DNA of 64,000 bases from NCBI GenBank assembly GCA_963803085.1, contig CAWDLE010000037.1:1-64000 (forward strand). The letters are read 5' to 3'. Made by a program: the position numbers and the translations under genes. Positions 51,739 through 61,482 of the stretch are shown here, piece after piece. The notes beneath the pieces were generated by a model that was not told where the DNA came from, made no database searches, and worked only from the letters and a program-made list of their open reading frames with translations. The DNA is from JACVRW01 sp963803085. Its GTDB lineage: Bacteria > Actinomycetota > Thermoleophilia > Solirubrobacterales > Thermoleophilaceae. How positions within the stretch are numbered: the stretch's first letter is position 1; each line of letters starts with the position of its first letter.

Positions 51739-52221
51739 CTACTCCTCGTAGCGGTATTCGCTGTCGCCTATGCGAATCGTGTCCGCCATCTTCAGTCGCT
51801 CGGCCGACTTGACCTGGCGCCCGTTCAGGTAGGTGCCGTTCGTGGAGCCCATGTCCTCCAGGTACATGAACTCGGCGCGCGGAAAGATGCGCGCGTGAGC
51901 GGATGAGGCGAACGCGTCGTCCACGCGAATGTCGGCGTTGTCGGAGCGGCCGAAGGTCGCGCCCTCGCCGACATCGAACGTTGTGCCCGGCTCGTATCCC
52001 ATCGCCGCGACCACGGAAAGGCGCGGGCTGACACCCGAGCGCAGGTCGGGGGTGCTGCGCTCGCGCCGTCGCGGGCCCGGCAGGTCCACCGGTTCGGCCG
52101 CGGCGGATGTGCCCTCATAGCGAGCCAGGTCGCGCATGGCGCTGCGCACGACCCACAGAAGGAAGAGATAGAGGACGGCAAGGAAGCCGAACTTGAGCGC
52201 GACCGCGAGCGGTTCGTCCAT
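51739..52221 (-). CDS. fhaB: FhaB: membrane-anchored FHA domain protein
   Basis: A 160-residue protein: N-terminal transmembrane helix (8-26), a linker, then an FHA domain (about 85-160) with GRSDNADIRVDD, the SxxH element (SSAHARIF) and the phospho-recognition loop GSTNGTYLNG. FhaB (FipA) binds phosphothreonine on PknB/PbpA-type partners. Start ATG at 52221 is one of a tight run: 2 bases after the fhaA stop and 4 bases before pstP. Confidence 0.92.
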   Translation of the reverse strand: MDEPLAVALKFGFLAVLYLFLLWVVRSAMRDLARYEGTSAAAEPVDLPGPRRRERSTPDLRSGVSPRLSVVAAMGYEPGTTFDVGEGATFGRSDNADIRVDDAFASSAHARIFPRAEFMYLEDMGSTNGTYLNGRQVKSAERLKMADTIRIGDSEYRYEE

Positions 52222-52223
52222 GC

Positions 52224-52994
52224 CTAGTCGAGCTCGAAGGTCAGGTCCGTCACACCAATGGTGATCCGATCGCCGGGACTCAGCTCCGCCCGGTTCACCC
52301 GCTGGCCGTTGACCTTGATGCCGTTGGTCGAGCCGAGGTCCATCACGTGCCACCCGCTCTCGTCACGGCGAAGCTCAGCGTGGCGCCGCGAGACGTTCGG
52401 ATCGGCCAGCACTATGTCCGCCTCGCGGCTGCGCCCGACGACCACGTGGCTGCCGCTCAGCACGTTGCGGCGGCCCTCCCCCACGAGCAGGGCCTGCCGA
52501 CGGTCGAGCGCGGGGTCGGCGAGCTTGCGCACCTCGCGGTCGGGCGAGTAGACCATGGTGTGACCGAAGTCCCCGGCGGAAGGGGGCGGCGTGGCCGGCG
52601 AATCCGGGACCTCCTCGTCCTCCGGCTCGGCCAGCAGCTGGGCCTGGATCCCGAACTCGCCCAGGTCGAGGCGCTCGTCGGTGTGGAACTCGACCTGTGG
52701 CCGGGTCGAGAGCGCGAAGGACTCCTGGCGGGCATGCTCGAGGAGGTAATCGGACAGCTCCTTGCGCAAAGCCGGCTCGTAGCTCGCGAACTGCTCGCGG
52801 TCCTTCTCGGACAGGAACACGCGGTAGTGGTTCGGTACGTACACGCGCGAGACGGAGGCCATCTGGTTGTCCTCCATCTCCTTGGCCAGCTTGTGGGCCA
52901 GCTCGACGGGCTGAACGCTCGTCTTGAAGGCACGGCCGAACGCGCCCTCCACGAGCCCGCCGAGCTTCGCCTCCAGGTTGCGCAACATGCTCAT
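52224..52994 (-). CDS. fhaA: FhaA: DUF3662 plus FHA domain protein
   Basis: A 256-residue cytosolic protein. N-terminal DUF3662 domain (1-125; LGGLVEGAFGRAFKTSVQPVEL), acidic linker (126-165), C-terminal FHA domain with VVGRSREADIVLADPNVSRRHAEL and GSTNGIKVNGQRV. FhaA binds phosphorylated PknB and MurJ-type substrates in mycobacteria. First gene of the minus-strand wall operon; its start is 19 bases after the stop of the upstream kinase gene, so that kinase may be cotranscribed. Confidence 0.92.
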   Translation of the reverse strand: MSMLRNLEAKLGGLVEGAFGRAFKTSVQPVELAHKLAKEMEDNQMASVSRVYVPNHYRVFLSEKDREQFASYEPALRKELSDYLLEHARQESFALSTRPQVEFHTDERLDLGEFGIQAQLLAEPEDEEVPDSPATPPPSAGDFGHTMVYSPDREVRKLADPALDRRQALLVGEGRRNVLSGSHVVVGRSREADIVLADPNVSRRHAELRRDESGWHVMDLGSTNGIKVNGQRVNRAELSPGDRITIGVTDLTFELD

Positions 52995-53013
52995 CTCGCT
53001 CCGCAGAGTAGTC

Positions 53014-54882
53014 CTAAGCCGTGGTGATCCGTGGCGTACGCCACGGCTCCTGGGCGAAGGTCGTGTGCGAGATCACAAGCACCAGCAGAACCGCCGCGAT
53101 GCTGCCTGCCACGGCCCCGCGCGCGTGGTCCAGCGCCAGGTCCGCAGCGAGCGCGTCGCCTAGCGCCAGGTGCGCCGCGATCAGGGCTGCGGCGCATAGT
53201 GCTGCGCCAGCCAGGTCGAGCGCGAGCCAGCGTCCTCGCACGATCACGGGGAGTGCTATCGCCACGACCACCCAGGCCAGCACGGGTGCCAGCGCCGGCG
53301 TGGTCACGAGCGGCTGAAGGGCGTCGGCGGCCGCGGCGGATATCGAGCCCTCCCAGTCCCCACGCGGCAGTGTTCCGTCGGGAGAGCCGAACAGCAGGGC
53401 TTTGCCCGTGAGCGCCTCACCGAGCAGGAGCCACCAGAGGCCGGCCGCAGCCAGGCCGGCCCGCCGTGCGGGCGTGGGGGCGAGCGCCGCGATTCCGACG
53501 AAAGCCGGCGCGAGCGCAATTGTGCCCAGCAGCGGTGCGAGCACGGGCACCGACCAGAGCAGCCCCGCGCGCGGGAGCAGCAGCGGCACCGGGGCGGCAG
53601 CGGCGAGCAGCAACAGCGCGGTGCCCTGACGGTCGGCCTCGGGCGAGACGAGCCAGGCGCACACACCGATCACCGCGAGCAGCCAGCCGATGCGCGGCAG
53701 CACGGCGGTCGCGGCGGCGGCTATGCCGGCGGCGGCGAGCGGCGAGAAGGACGGATCGGGGCCGAGGCCCTCGAGCGCCGCGAGCACGAGGCCGCCGGCA
53801 GCCAGACCCGCGAGGGCGCGCTCGAGCAGCCTCGCCGGTGGGCGAGCGCCCTCGCGCGGTTCCGCCTGAGGGTCCAGCAGGCCGGGGCGGGACCGGCGCC
53901 ACGGGAACGCGCGGCGGCGCGACACGCTCGCGAGCCCGACCCGCTTCAGTGTGGCCGGCTCGACGAGGCCACCCTCGTCGGTCAGATCGGCCTCCGCCGC
54001 TCGCAACTCGGCGCGCAGCCGCGAGGGCGCGGGCCGGAGCGCTGGATCGATCTCGAGGGCCTCGTCCACGGCGTCGCAGAGCTCGAGCGGCAGGTCGCGG
54101 CGCAGGGCGGCAAGCGAGGGCAGCGGGCGCCCGAGGCGCCGGGCCGTCGCTGCCGGGCCGCCCGCGCGCACGGGATTCGTGCCGGTCCAGGCCTCATAGA
54201 GCGTGAGCGCAAGCGAGTAGACGTCGCAGGCGGGCGTCACGCGCGCGCCCTCGGCCTGCTCCGGCGCCATGTAGGCAAGGGTGCCCACCACGTCGCCGGT
54301 GCGCGTGAGCGGATCGCCGCTCGTCACGTGCGCCACGCCGAAGTCCGCGAGCTTGGCAAATCCCGCCCCCGCAGCGGGCTCGGCGAGCACCATCACGTTC
54401 TGCGGCTTCACGTCGCGGTGGATCACCCCGCGCGCGTGCGCGTGCTCCAGGGCCTCGCAGAGCGCGATTCCGATGCGGGCAACGTCGCGATCGGCGATCG
54501 CCCGCGCCTGCACCAGCTCCGCGAGGGTTCGCCCCCGAACGAGCTCGGACACGAGGTACACGTCGTGCTCATCGGAGGCCAGCTCGTATATGGCGACAAT
54601 GCCCGGGTGGTTGAGCCTGGCAGCGGCCCGCGCCTCCCTCTCCACGCGCTCTCCGGCCCCGCCGTCGCGCGGAATCGCCTTGACGGCAACCTCGCGCTCG
54701 AGCTTCTCGTCCCAGGCCAGCCACACCACGCCGAAGCCACCCGCCCCGAGACGCCGCTCCAGGCGGTAGCGGCCGAGGATCAGCCGGACCCCGGCGCCGT
54801 CCGGGAGCCTTTGTGTAGGGTCCGAGCCGCCCAGCGGCAGAGTGCGCTGCTCATCCGTGAAGCCTGTCTCGGAACGTCTCAT
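53014..54882 (-). CDS. Ser/Thr protein kinase with large polytopic membrane domain
   Basis: A 622-residue protein. Hanks-type kinase (about 28-290): GAGGFGVVW, VAVKAIPR, HRDVKPQN and DFGVAHV. The C-terminal ~270 residues are nearly all hydrophobic helices (about ten), with no PASTA, Ig or other sensor domain. Some kinases in this phylum carry such membrane parts of unknown function, possibly sensing the lipid phase. Start ATG at 54882, chosen because longer in-frame starts have Arg/Ala-rich shadow sequence. Confidence 0.85.
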   Translation of the reverse strand: MRRSETGFTDEQRTLPLGGSDPTQRLPDGAGVRLILGRYRLERRLGAGGFGVVWLAWDEKLEREVAVKAIPRDGGAGERVEREARAAARLNHPGIVAIYELASDEHDVYLVSELVRGRTLAELVQARAIADRDVARIGIALCEALEHAHARGVIHRDVKPQNVMVLAEPAAGAGFAKLADFGVAHVTSGDPLTRTGDVVGTLAYMAPEQAEGARVTPACDVYSLALTLYEAWTGTNPVRAGGPAATARRLGRPLPSLAALRRDLPLELCDAVDEALEIDPALRPAPSRLRAELRAAEADLTDEGGLVEPATLKRVGLASVSRRRAFPWRRSRPGLLDPQAEPREGARPPARLLERALAGLAAGGLVLAALEGLGPDPSFSPLAAAGIAAAATAVLPRIGWLLAVIGVCAWLVSPEADRQGTALLLLAAAAPVPLLLPRAGLLWSVPVLAPLLGTIALAPAFVGIAALAPTPARRAGLAAAGLWWLLLGEALTGKALLFGSPDGTLPRGDWEGSISAAAADALQPLVTTPALAPVLAWVVVAIALPVIVRGRWLALDLAGAALCAAALIAAHLALGDALAADLALDHARGAVAGSIAAVLLVLVISHTTFAQEPWRTPRITTA

Positions 54883-55040
54883 CCCAGTTTCGTGTTCGGG
54901 TTGCGGAGAGCGCGTCCTGCCCCCCGTGCATACTCTCACCGACCTACGCGCCAAAGGCGCCCCCAGCGCTAGGAGCGATTCTCCTGTCCTTCCTCGACGA
55001 ACCGGACGAGCCCGTAAGCCGCCCGCGCCGCCGGCCACCG

Positions 55041-55062
55041 GGCGGTCCTTCGACGGACCGCC
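55041..55062 (+). promoter_or_regulatory. perfect hairpin just before the ATG of the anchored CARDB-like gene
   Basis: GGCGGTCC-TTCGAC-GGACCGCC is an 8-bp perfect stem with a six-base loop starting TTCG, ending 8 bases before the ATG at 55071. No ribosome-binding site lies between hairpin and start. In RNA it would sit where the 30S subunit binds, so it could control translation or be a processed leader. Confidence 0.4.
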
Positions 55063-55070
55063 AGACGCTC

Positions 55071-56063
55071 ATGGTGCGGCGGACCATAGCCATCGGCGGT
55101 GGCCTGCTGCTCCTGATCCTGGTCGTATTCGTGTTCAGGGGTTGCCTCGACGCGCGCAAGGAGCGCGCGATGGAGGACTACGTCCGCGGCGCGAACGAGC
55201 TCACGAAGCTCTCCCAGGCGGAGAGCAGGCAGCTCTTCGACATCCTGAGCGCTCCCAGCAGCTCAGACCAGTCGGTGAACCGAGCGAACCAGGCCAATGC
55301 CCTTCGCTCCGACTCGGCCACGCTCTCGGACCGCGCCCGGGACCTCGACGTGCCCGACGAGCTCTCCAACGCGAACGACTACCTGGTCGAGGCCCTGGAT
55401 CTTCGCCGTGACGCCCTCGCTGCGGTGGCCGACACGCTGCCGGGCGCGCTCGCCCAGGAGGAGGAGCGCAACAGCACCGGTCGGATCGCGCAGATGATGC
55501 AGGTCTTCCTGGCGAGCGACGTGCTGCTCGAGAACCGCTTCGAACCGATCGGCACGGAGGCGCTTCAGAAGGAGGATGTGAGCGCGAAGATCGTCAAAGC
55601 GACACTGCCCTTCGTCCCGGAGGTTCAGTGGGTCGACCCCGACTTCGTCGCCGATCAGATCGCCGGCATTCGCGGCACCGACGGCGGTGCCACCACCGGC
55701 GGCACGCACGGCAACGGTCTCGGCACCGTCTCGCTGGGTGGTGTTGCGCTCACGCCGGGTGCCTCGGCGACCGTGCCGCTCACCTCGGACATCGCCTTCG
55801 ACATCCAGGTGGTGAACCAGGGCGAGAGCACGGAGACCGACGTGGTCGTCGAGGTGAGCGTCGGGCAGGGCGGTGACGCGATCAAGGCGGAGGAGACGAT
55901 CCCGGAGATCGCCGCCGGAGAGGCCAAGAACGTGACTATCCCGCTCACCAAGCAGCCTCCAACCGGGCAGAACGTGCCGATCGCCGTGAGGGTGAAGGCG
56001 GTGCCCGGCGAGGAGGTCACCGACAACAACGTGGGCGAGTTCACCGTCATCTTCACGCGCTGA
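55071..56063 (+). CDS. membrane-anchored protein with C-terminal CARDB-like domain
   Basis: A 330-residue protein: one N-terminal transmembrane helix (5-23), a helical outer domain (25-195; repeated acidic/Gln-rich helices), a Gly/Thr-rich linker near 205-220, and a C-terminal Ig-like CARDB-type domain (225-330; FDIQVVNQGESTETDVVVEV, NNVGEFTVIF). Function unknown. A good hairpin precedes the ATG (55041-55062). The next gene starts 22 bases after its stop. Confidence 0.8.
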   Translation: MVRRTIAIGGGLLLLILVVFVFRGCLDARKERAMEDYVRGANELTKLSQAESRQLFDILSAPSSSDQSVNRANQANALRSDSATLSDRARDLDVPDELSNANDYLVEALDLRRDALAAVADTLPGALAQEEERNSTGRIAQMMQVFLASDVLLENRFEPIGTEALQKEDVSAKIVKATLPFVPEVQWVDPDFVADQIAGIRGTDGGATTGGTHGNGLGTVSLGGVALTPGASATVPLTSDIAFDIQVVNQGESTETDVVVEVSVGQGGDAIKAEETIPEIAAGEAKNVTIPLTKQPPTGQNVPIAVRVKAVPGEEVTDNNVGEFTVIFTR

Positions 56064-56085
56064 GTGCTCTGAGTACCCTGGCGGC

Positions 56086-56595
56086 GTGGACGACCTGAAC
56101 TCCACCCAGGGCATCGTTGCCCTCGCGGCTGCGGGAGTCGCCGCGGTGGCACTTCTGTGGGTGATCGTGCTCGCCTTGAAGCTGCGTCGCCTGCGCTCCG
56201 CGCAGCGCACCATCCTCGGAGGGGAGGAGACCGACCTCGCAGCGCACGCGGCCTCGCTCCAGGAGGCCTTCGTCCAGCTTCGGGACTGGGTGGAGGAGGT
56301 GGCAGCCGGGCTGGAGGGCCGCGTGGCCGCCACGGAGCGGCGCGTGGACGGCGCGATCACTCACACCTCCGTCGTGCGCTACGACGCCATGAATGAGCTC
56401 TCGGGCCAGCAGTCAAGCACCGTGGCTCTGCTCGACGAGCGCCGCACCGGCGTGGTGATCTCCTCGATCCTGCACCGTGACCAGGCCCGTCTCTACGTGA
56501 AGCAGGTGCGCGACGGCAATCCCGAATATGAGCTCTCGCCGGAGGAGCAGCAGGCGGTCGACGAAGCGATGACAGGCACGCCCGCGGGCGCCTGA
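56086..56595 (+). CDS. DUF4446 family membrane protein
   Basis: A 169-residue protein: one transmembrane helix (about 9-31) and a DUF4446 domain, recognised by VRYDAMNELSGQQSSTVALL and GVVISSILHRDQARLYVK. Function unknown. GTG start at 56086 with a TACCCT box 6 bases upstream and no ribosome-binding site, suggesting a leaderless message. The stop shares its last base with the pheA start (TGATG). Confidence 0.87.
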   Translation: MDDLNSTQGIVALAAAGVAAVALLWVIVLALKLRRLRSAQRTILGGEETDLAAHAASLQEAFVQLRDWVEEVAAGLEGRVAATERRVDGAITHTSVVRYDAMNELSGQQSSTVALLDERRTGVVISSILHRDQARLYVKQVRDGNPEYELSPEEQQAVDEAMTGTPAGA

Positions 56596-57441
56596 TGCGC
56601 GTCGCGTACCTCGGTCCCGCCGGGACTCACAGCGAGGAGGCTCTGCGCGCGTCCGCTCCACCGAACCTCGAGGAGATCGCCTACCCGACGATCTACGACG
56701 CCGTGATGGCGGTCCAGGACGGCACGGTCGACACGGCAATCGTCCCGATCGAAAATGCGCTCGAGGGAAGCGTGGGGGTGACGCTCGACACGCTGGTGCT
56801 CGACGCCGAGAACGTGCGCATCGCCGCCGAGGTGGTCCACCCGATCCATCACTGCGCGATCGCAGCGTCCGAGCTGTCGCTCTCGGAGGTGGAGCGCGTG
56901 GTCTCTCATCCGCAGGCCACCGCGCAGTGCGCGCGCTTTCTCCGTGAGCACATGCCCCACGCCGAGCACGTGAGCGCACCCTCCACGGCGGACGCAGTGC
57001 AGTCGGTGTGCGAGTCGGCCGACGAGCTGACGGTCGCGCTCGGCTCGCGGCTCGCCGCCGAGCTCTACGACTGTCACATCGTGGCCGAGAACATCGAGGA
57101 CCACCCGGACAACGAGACGCGCTTCGTATGGCTCGCGCGCGCCGACGCGGTTCGGCGAGCCCGATGCTGACGCCAAGACGTCGGTGGTGTTCTGGGGCGG
57201 CGGCGACGAGTCGCCGGGGTGGCTCGTGGACCTCCTCTCGGAGCTGTCCAGCCGCGGCGTGAACCTCACCCGCATCGAGTCGCGGCCGCGGCGGACGGGC
57301 CTCGGGCACTACATGTTCTTCGCGGATCTCGAGGGCGCCGCCGGCACGCCACCGGTGAGCGAGGCGCTCGACGCTCTCGCTGGGCACGTCGACGAGCTGC
57401 GTGTACTCGGCTCTTACGGCCTGCCCCTCTGGCTAAACTGA
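56595..57441 (+). CDS. pheA: prephenate dehydratase with ACT domain, frameshifted between the domains
   Basis: The first frame (56595-57170) encodes the dehydratase: YLGPAGTHSEEAL, VPIENALEGSVG, HPQATAQCARFL and DNETRFVWLA. The frame then stops at 57170. The next frame, from FGEPDADAKTSVVFWGGGD to 57441, encodes the ACT domain (ESRPRRTGLGHYMFFADLEG), which binds Phe for feedback control. Removing one G from the GCGG at 57147-57150 rejoins both into about 281 residues, the normal PheA length. PheA makes phenylpyruvate from prephenate in Phe synthesis. The indel is probably a sequencing error, since a free dehydratase domain would lack Phe control. Confidence 0.88.
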
Positions 57442-57449
57442 CCGGCACC

Positions 57450-58064
57450 GTGGCAGTACGGGCGAACGTGTCCTACACGACCGAGCCGGGTGATTTCGAA
57501 CCAGGCCCTCCCGTCGCGCTGCCCAGGGCCGGCCGGCCTGAGCAGCGCAGTTCGTCCCCCGGCCGGGTGCTGGTCCTCAACGCGTCGTACGAGCCGATCA
57601 ACGTCTGCACGGTTCGGCGGGCCGCCGTCCTGATCCTGAAGAACCGGGCCGAGGTGCTCGAGAAGGGCGACTGGGCTCTTCATTCCGAGAGCCTGACCCT
57701 CCCCCGACCGGTCGTGATCCGCCTGCTCACCTACGTGCGCATCCCGCGTGACGCGCATCGGCGCAAGATCACCCGCCGTGCCGTGTTCGCGCGCGACCGC
57801 TGGACCTGCCAGTACTGCGGTCACGAGCGCGGCAACCTCACCGTCGACCACGTGATCCCACGCTCGAAGGGCGGCAACTCCACCTGGGAGAACATCGTCA
57901 CCTGCTGCGCGCCCTGCAACCGCCGCAAGGGCGACCGGCTGCCGCGGCAGGCCAACATGGTCCCGGCGCGCAGGCCGAAGGCGCCGAACCCGACTATCTT
58001 CATCCACGTGGCCACGCCGACGATTCCCGCCGCGTGGGAGCAATACCTGGTGGTGGCCGCCTAG
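57450..58064 (+). CDS. HNH endonuclease
   Basis: A 204-residue protein with an HNH domain in the C-terminal half: CQYCGHERGNLTVDHVIPRS, then KGGNSTWENIVTCC and APCNRRKGDR, i.e. two CxxC zinc knuckles, DH and N of the catalytic site. The N-terminal half (LVLNASYEPINVCTVRRAAV) is the usual partner segment in this widespread actinobacterial family, found without a restriction neighbour; role unknown. GTG start at 57450, 8 bases after the pheA stop. Its stop overlaps the next start (TAGTG). Confidence 0.87.
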   Translation: MAVRANVSYTTEPGDFEPGPPVALPRAGRPEQRSSSPGRVLVLNASYEPINVCTVRRAAVLILKNRAEVLEKGDWALHSESLTLPRPVVIRLLTYVRIPRDAHRRKITRRAVFARDRWTCQYCGHERGNLTVDHVIPRSKGGNSTWENIVTCCAPCNRRKGDRLPRQANMVPARRPKAPNPTIFIHVATPTIPAAWEQYLVVAA

Positions 58065-58540
58065 TGCACGAGACGCCTCCGGGGGCTCCGCGGCCCCCGC
58101 GGCCCGGAGACGTGGCGCCATACGTGGAGGACGAGCAGCCCGCGACGCTCGCGGATATCCGCAACCTGCGGCGCTGGCTCATTGTCGCCGCCATCTGGGC
58201 GGTCGCCGCAACCGCACTTGCCGTGATCGCGCTGGTCGAGGCGAACAAGGACGACAGCGCTGCTCAGACGCAGGCCGCCGGGGAGCTCGGTCGCGTACAG
58301 CGGGACCTGAACGCACGCATCGACGACCTCGAGTCTCGCGTGGACGAGCTGCCCACCTCCGATGATCTCGCCAAGCTCGACTCGCGCCTGAAGGCCGTCG
58401 AGGACGACGCCGACAAGAGCCGCACCGCTGCCGACAGGCTCAGCGGCCGAGTGGACGACCTCGAGGGACAGGTGAACGATCTCGAGACTCGGGTCGAGGA
58501 GCTGGAGTCGTCGGACTCGGGGACGACGACCACGCCATAG
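58064..58540 (+). CDS. single-pass membrane coiled-coil protein
   Basis: A 158-residue protein: Pro-rich start (HETPPGAPRPPRPGD), one transmembrane helix (about 38-58), then a heptad-repeat coiled coil to the C-terminus (IDDLESRVDELPTSDDLAKL, VDDLEGQVNDLETRVEELES). No known family; likely a structural or adaptor protein at the membrane. GTG start at 58064 overlaps the HNH stop. The plus-strand operon ends here. Confidence 0.72.
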   Translation: MHETPPGAPRPPRPGDVAPYVEDEQPATLADIRNLRRWLIVAAIWAVAATALAVIALVEANKDDSAAQTQAAGELGRVQRDLNARIDDLESRVDELPTSDDLAKLDSRLKAVEDDADKSRTAADRLSGRVDDLEGQVNDLETRVEELESSDSGTTTTP

Positions 58541-58576
58541 TCGCGACTCACCGACTTCCCGGTCTGCTTCAATAAC

Positions 58577-58604
58577 CGGACCAGGGAAAGGAGGTGGTCC
58601 GAAC
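58577..58604 (+). promoter_or_regulatory. very long Shine-Dalgarno element in the loop of a hairpin
   Basis: CGGACCA (58577-58583) and TGGTCCG (58595-58601) form a 7-bp stem whose loop holds the AGGAGG core. Bases 58586-58600, GAAAGGAGGTGGTCC, pair with 15 bases of the 16S rRNA 3' end (complement GAAAGGAGGTGATCC), with one G-U pair in place of A-U. This is far longer than any other ribosome-binding site in the window, and ribosome binding would open the stem. Confidence 0.55.
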
Positions 58605-58649
58605 TTGACTGACAGAATTCTTGGGACCCTGGAGGTGTCCGGCCGCTAG
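58605..58649 (+). CDS. 14-codon ORF after the long ribosome-binding site
   Basis: TTG start at 58605, 10 bases after AGGAGG, then 13 further sense codons and TAG (58647-58649), giving MTDRILGTLEVSGR. The spacing and very strong site make translation likely, but coding by such a short frame cannot be shown from one sequence. It could be a leader peptide or a small regulatory peptide; downstream lie hairpins and a terminator, with no gene on this strand. Confidence 0.4.
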   Translation: MTDRILGTLEVSGR

Positions 58650-58768
58650 ACGACCGGAGCTGGACCCCGTCAAGCGGAGTCCAACCGTGACACCGTCGGC
58701 GAATATCTGGCCGGGGTTGGTCCCGCCGGCCGCAGTAGATCCGCCGATCATGTCCAGCAGAACTAAGG
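58650..58768 (+). ncRNA. structured region between small ORF and terminator
   Basis: Contains two further stems: TGGAC(C)CCG with CGG(A)GTCCA, an 8-bp helix with one mismatch and a 5-nt loop (about 58661-58684), and GGCCGG with CCGGCC (about 58709-58731). No gene fits. Together with the ORF before it and the terminator after it, this looks like one short transcript of about 230 nt. Confidence 0.4.
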
Positions 58769-58805
58769 AAGGGGCGTCCCAATGTGCGGGGCGCCCCTTC
58801 TCTTT
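58769..58805 (+). terminator. strong Rho-independent terminator (probably bidirectional with gyrA)
   Basis: AAGGGGCGTCCC and GGGGCGCCCCTT (58769-58780 and 58788-58799) make a 12-bp stem with one T-G pair and a 7-nt loop, followed by TTCTCTTT on the plus strand. On the minus strand it is followed by TTCCTTAG, so it may also end the gyrB-gyrA message. Confidence 0.8.
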
Positions 58806-58873
58806 CGCATAACTGACGGGACGCCCTCAGCATGTCTCGGCGCTTACTCAGCTGCCGTTCGACAGCGGCGCAG

Positions 58874-61480
<2,607 letters not shown>

Positions 61481-61482
61481 AT

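Noticed and set aside
58605..58625. TTGACT as a -35 promoter box
   Set aside because: No -10-like sequence lies 16-18 bases downstream; the same bases fit a start codon after the long ribosome-binding site.
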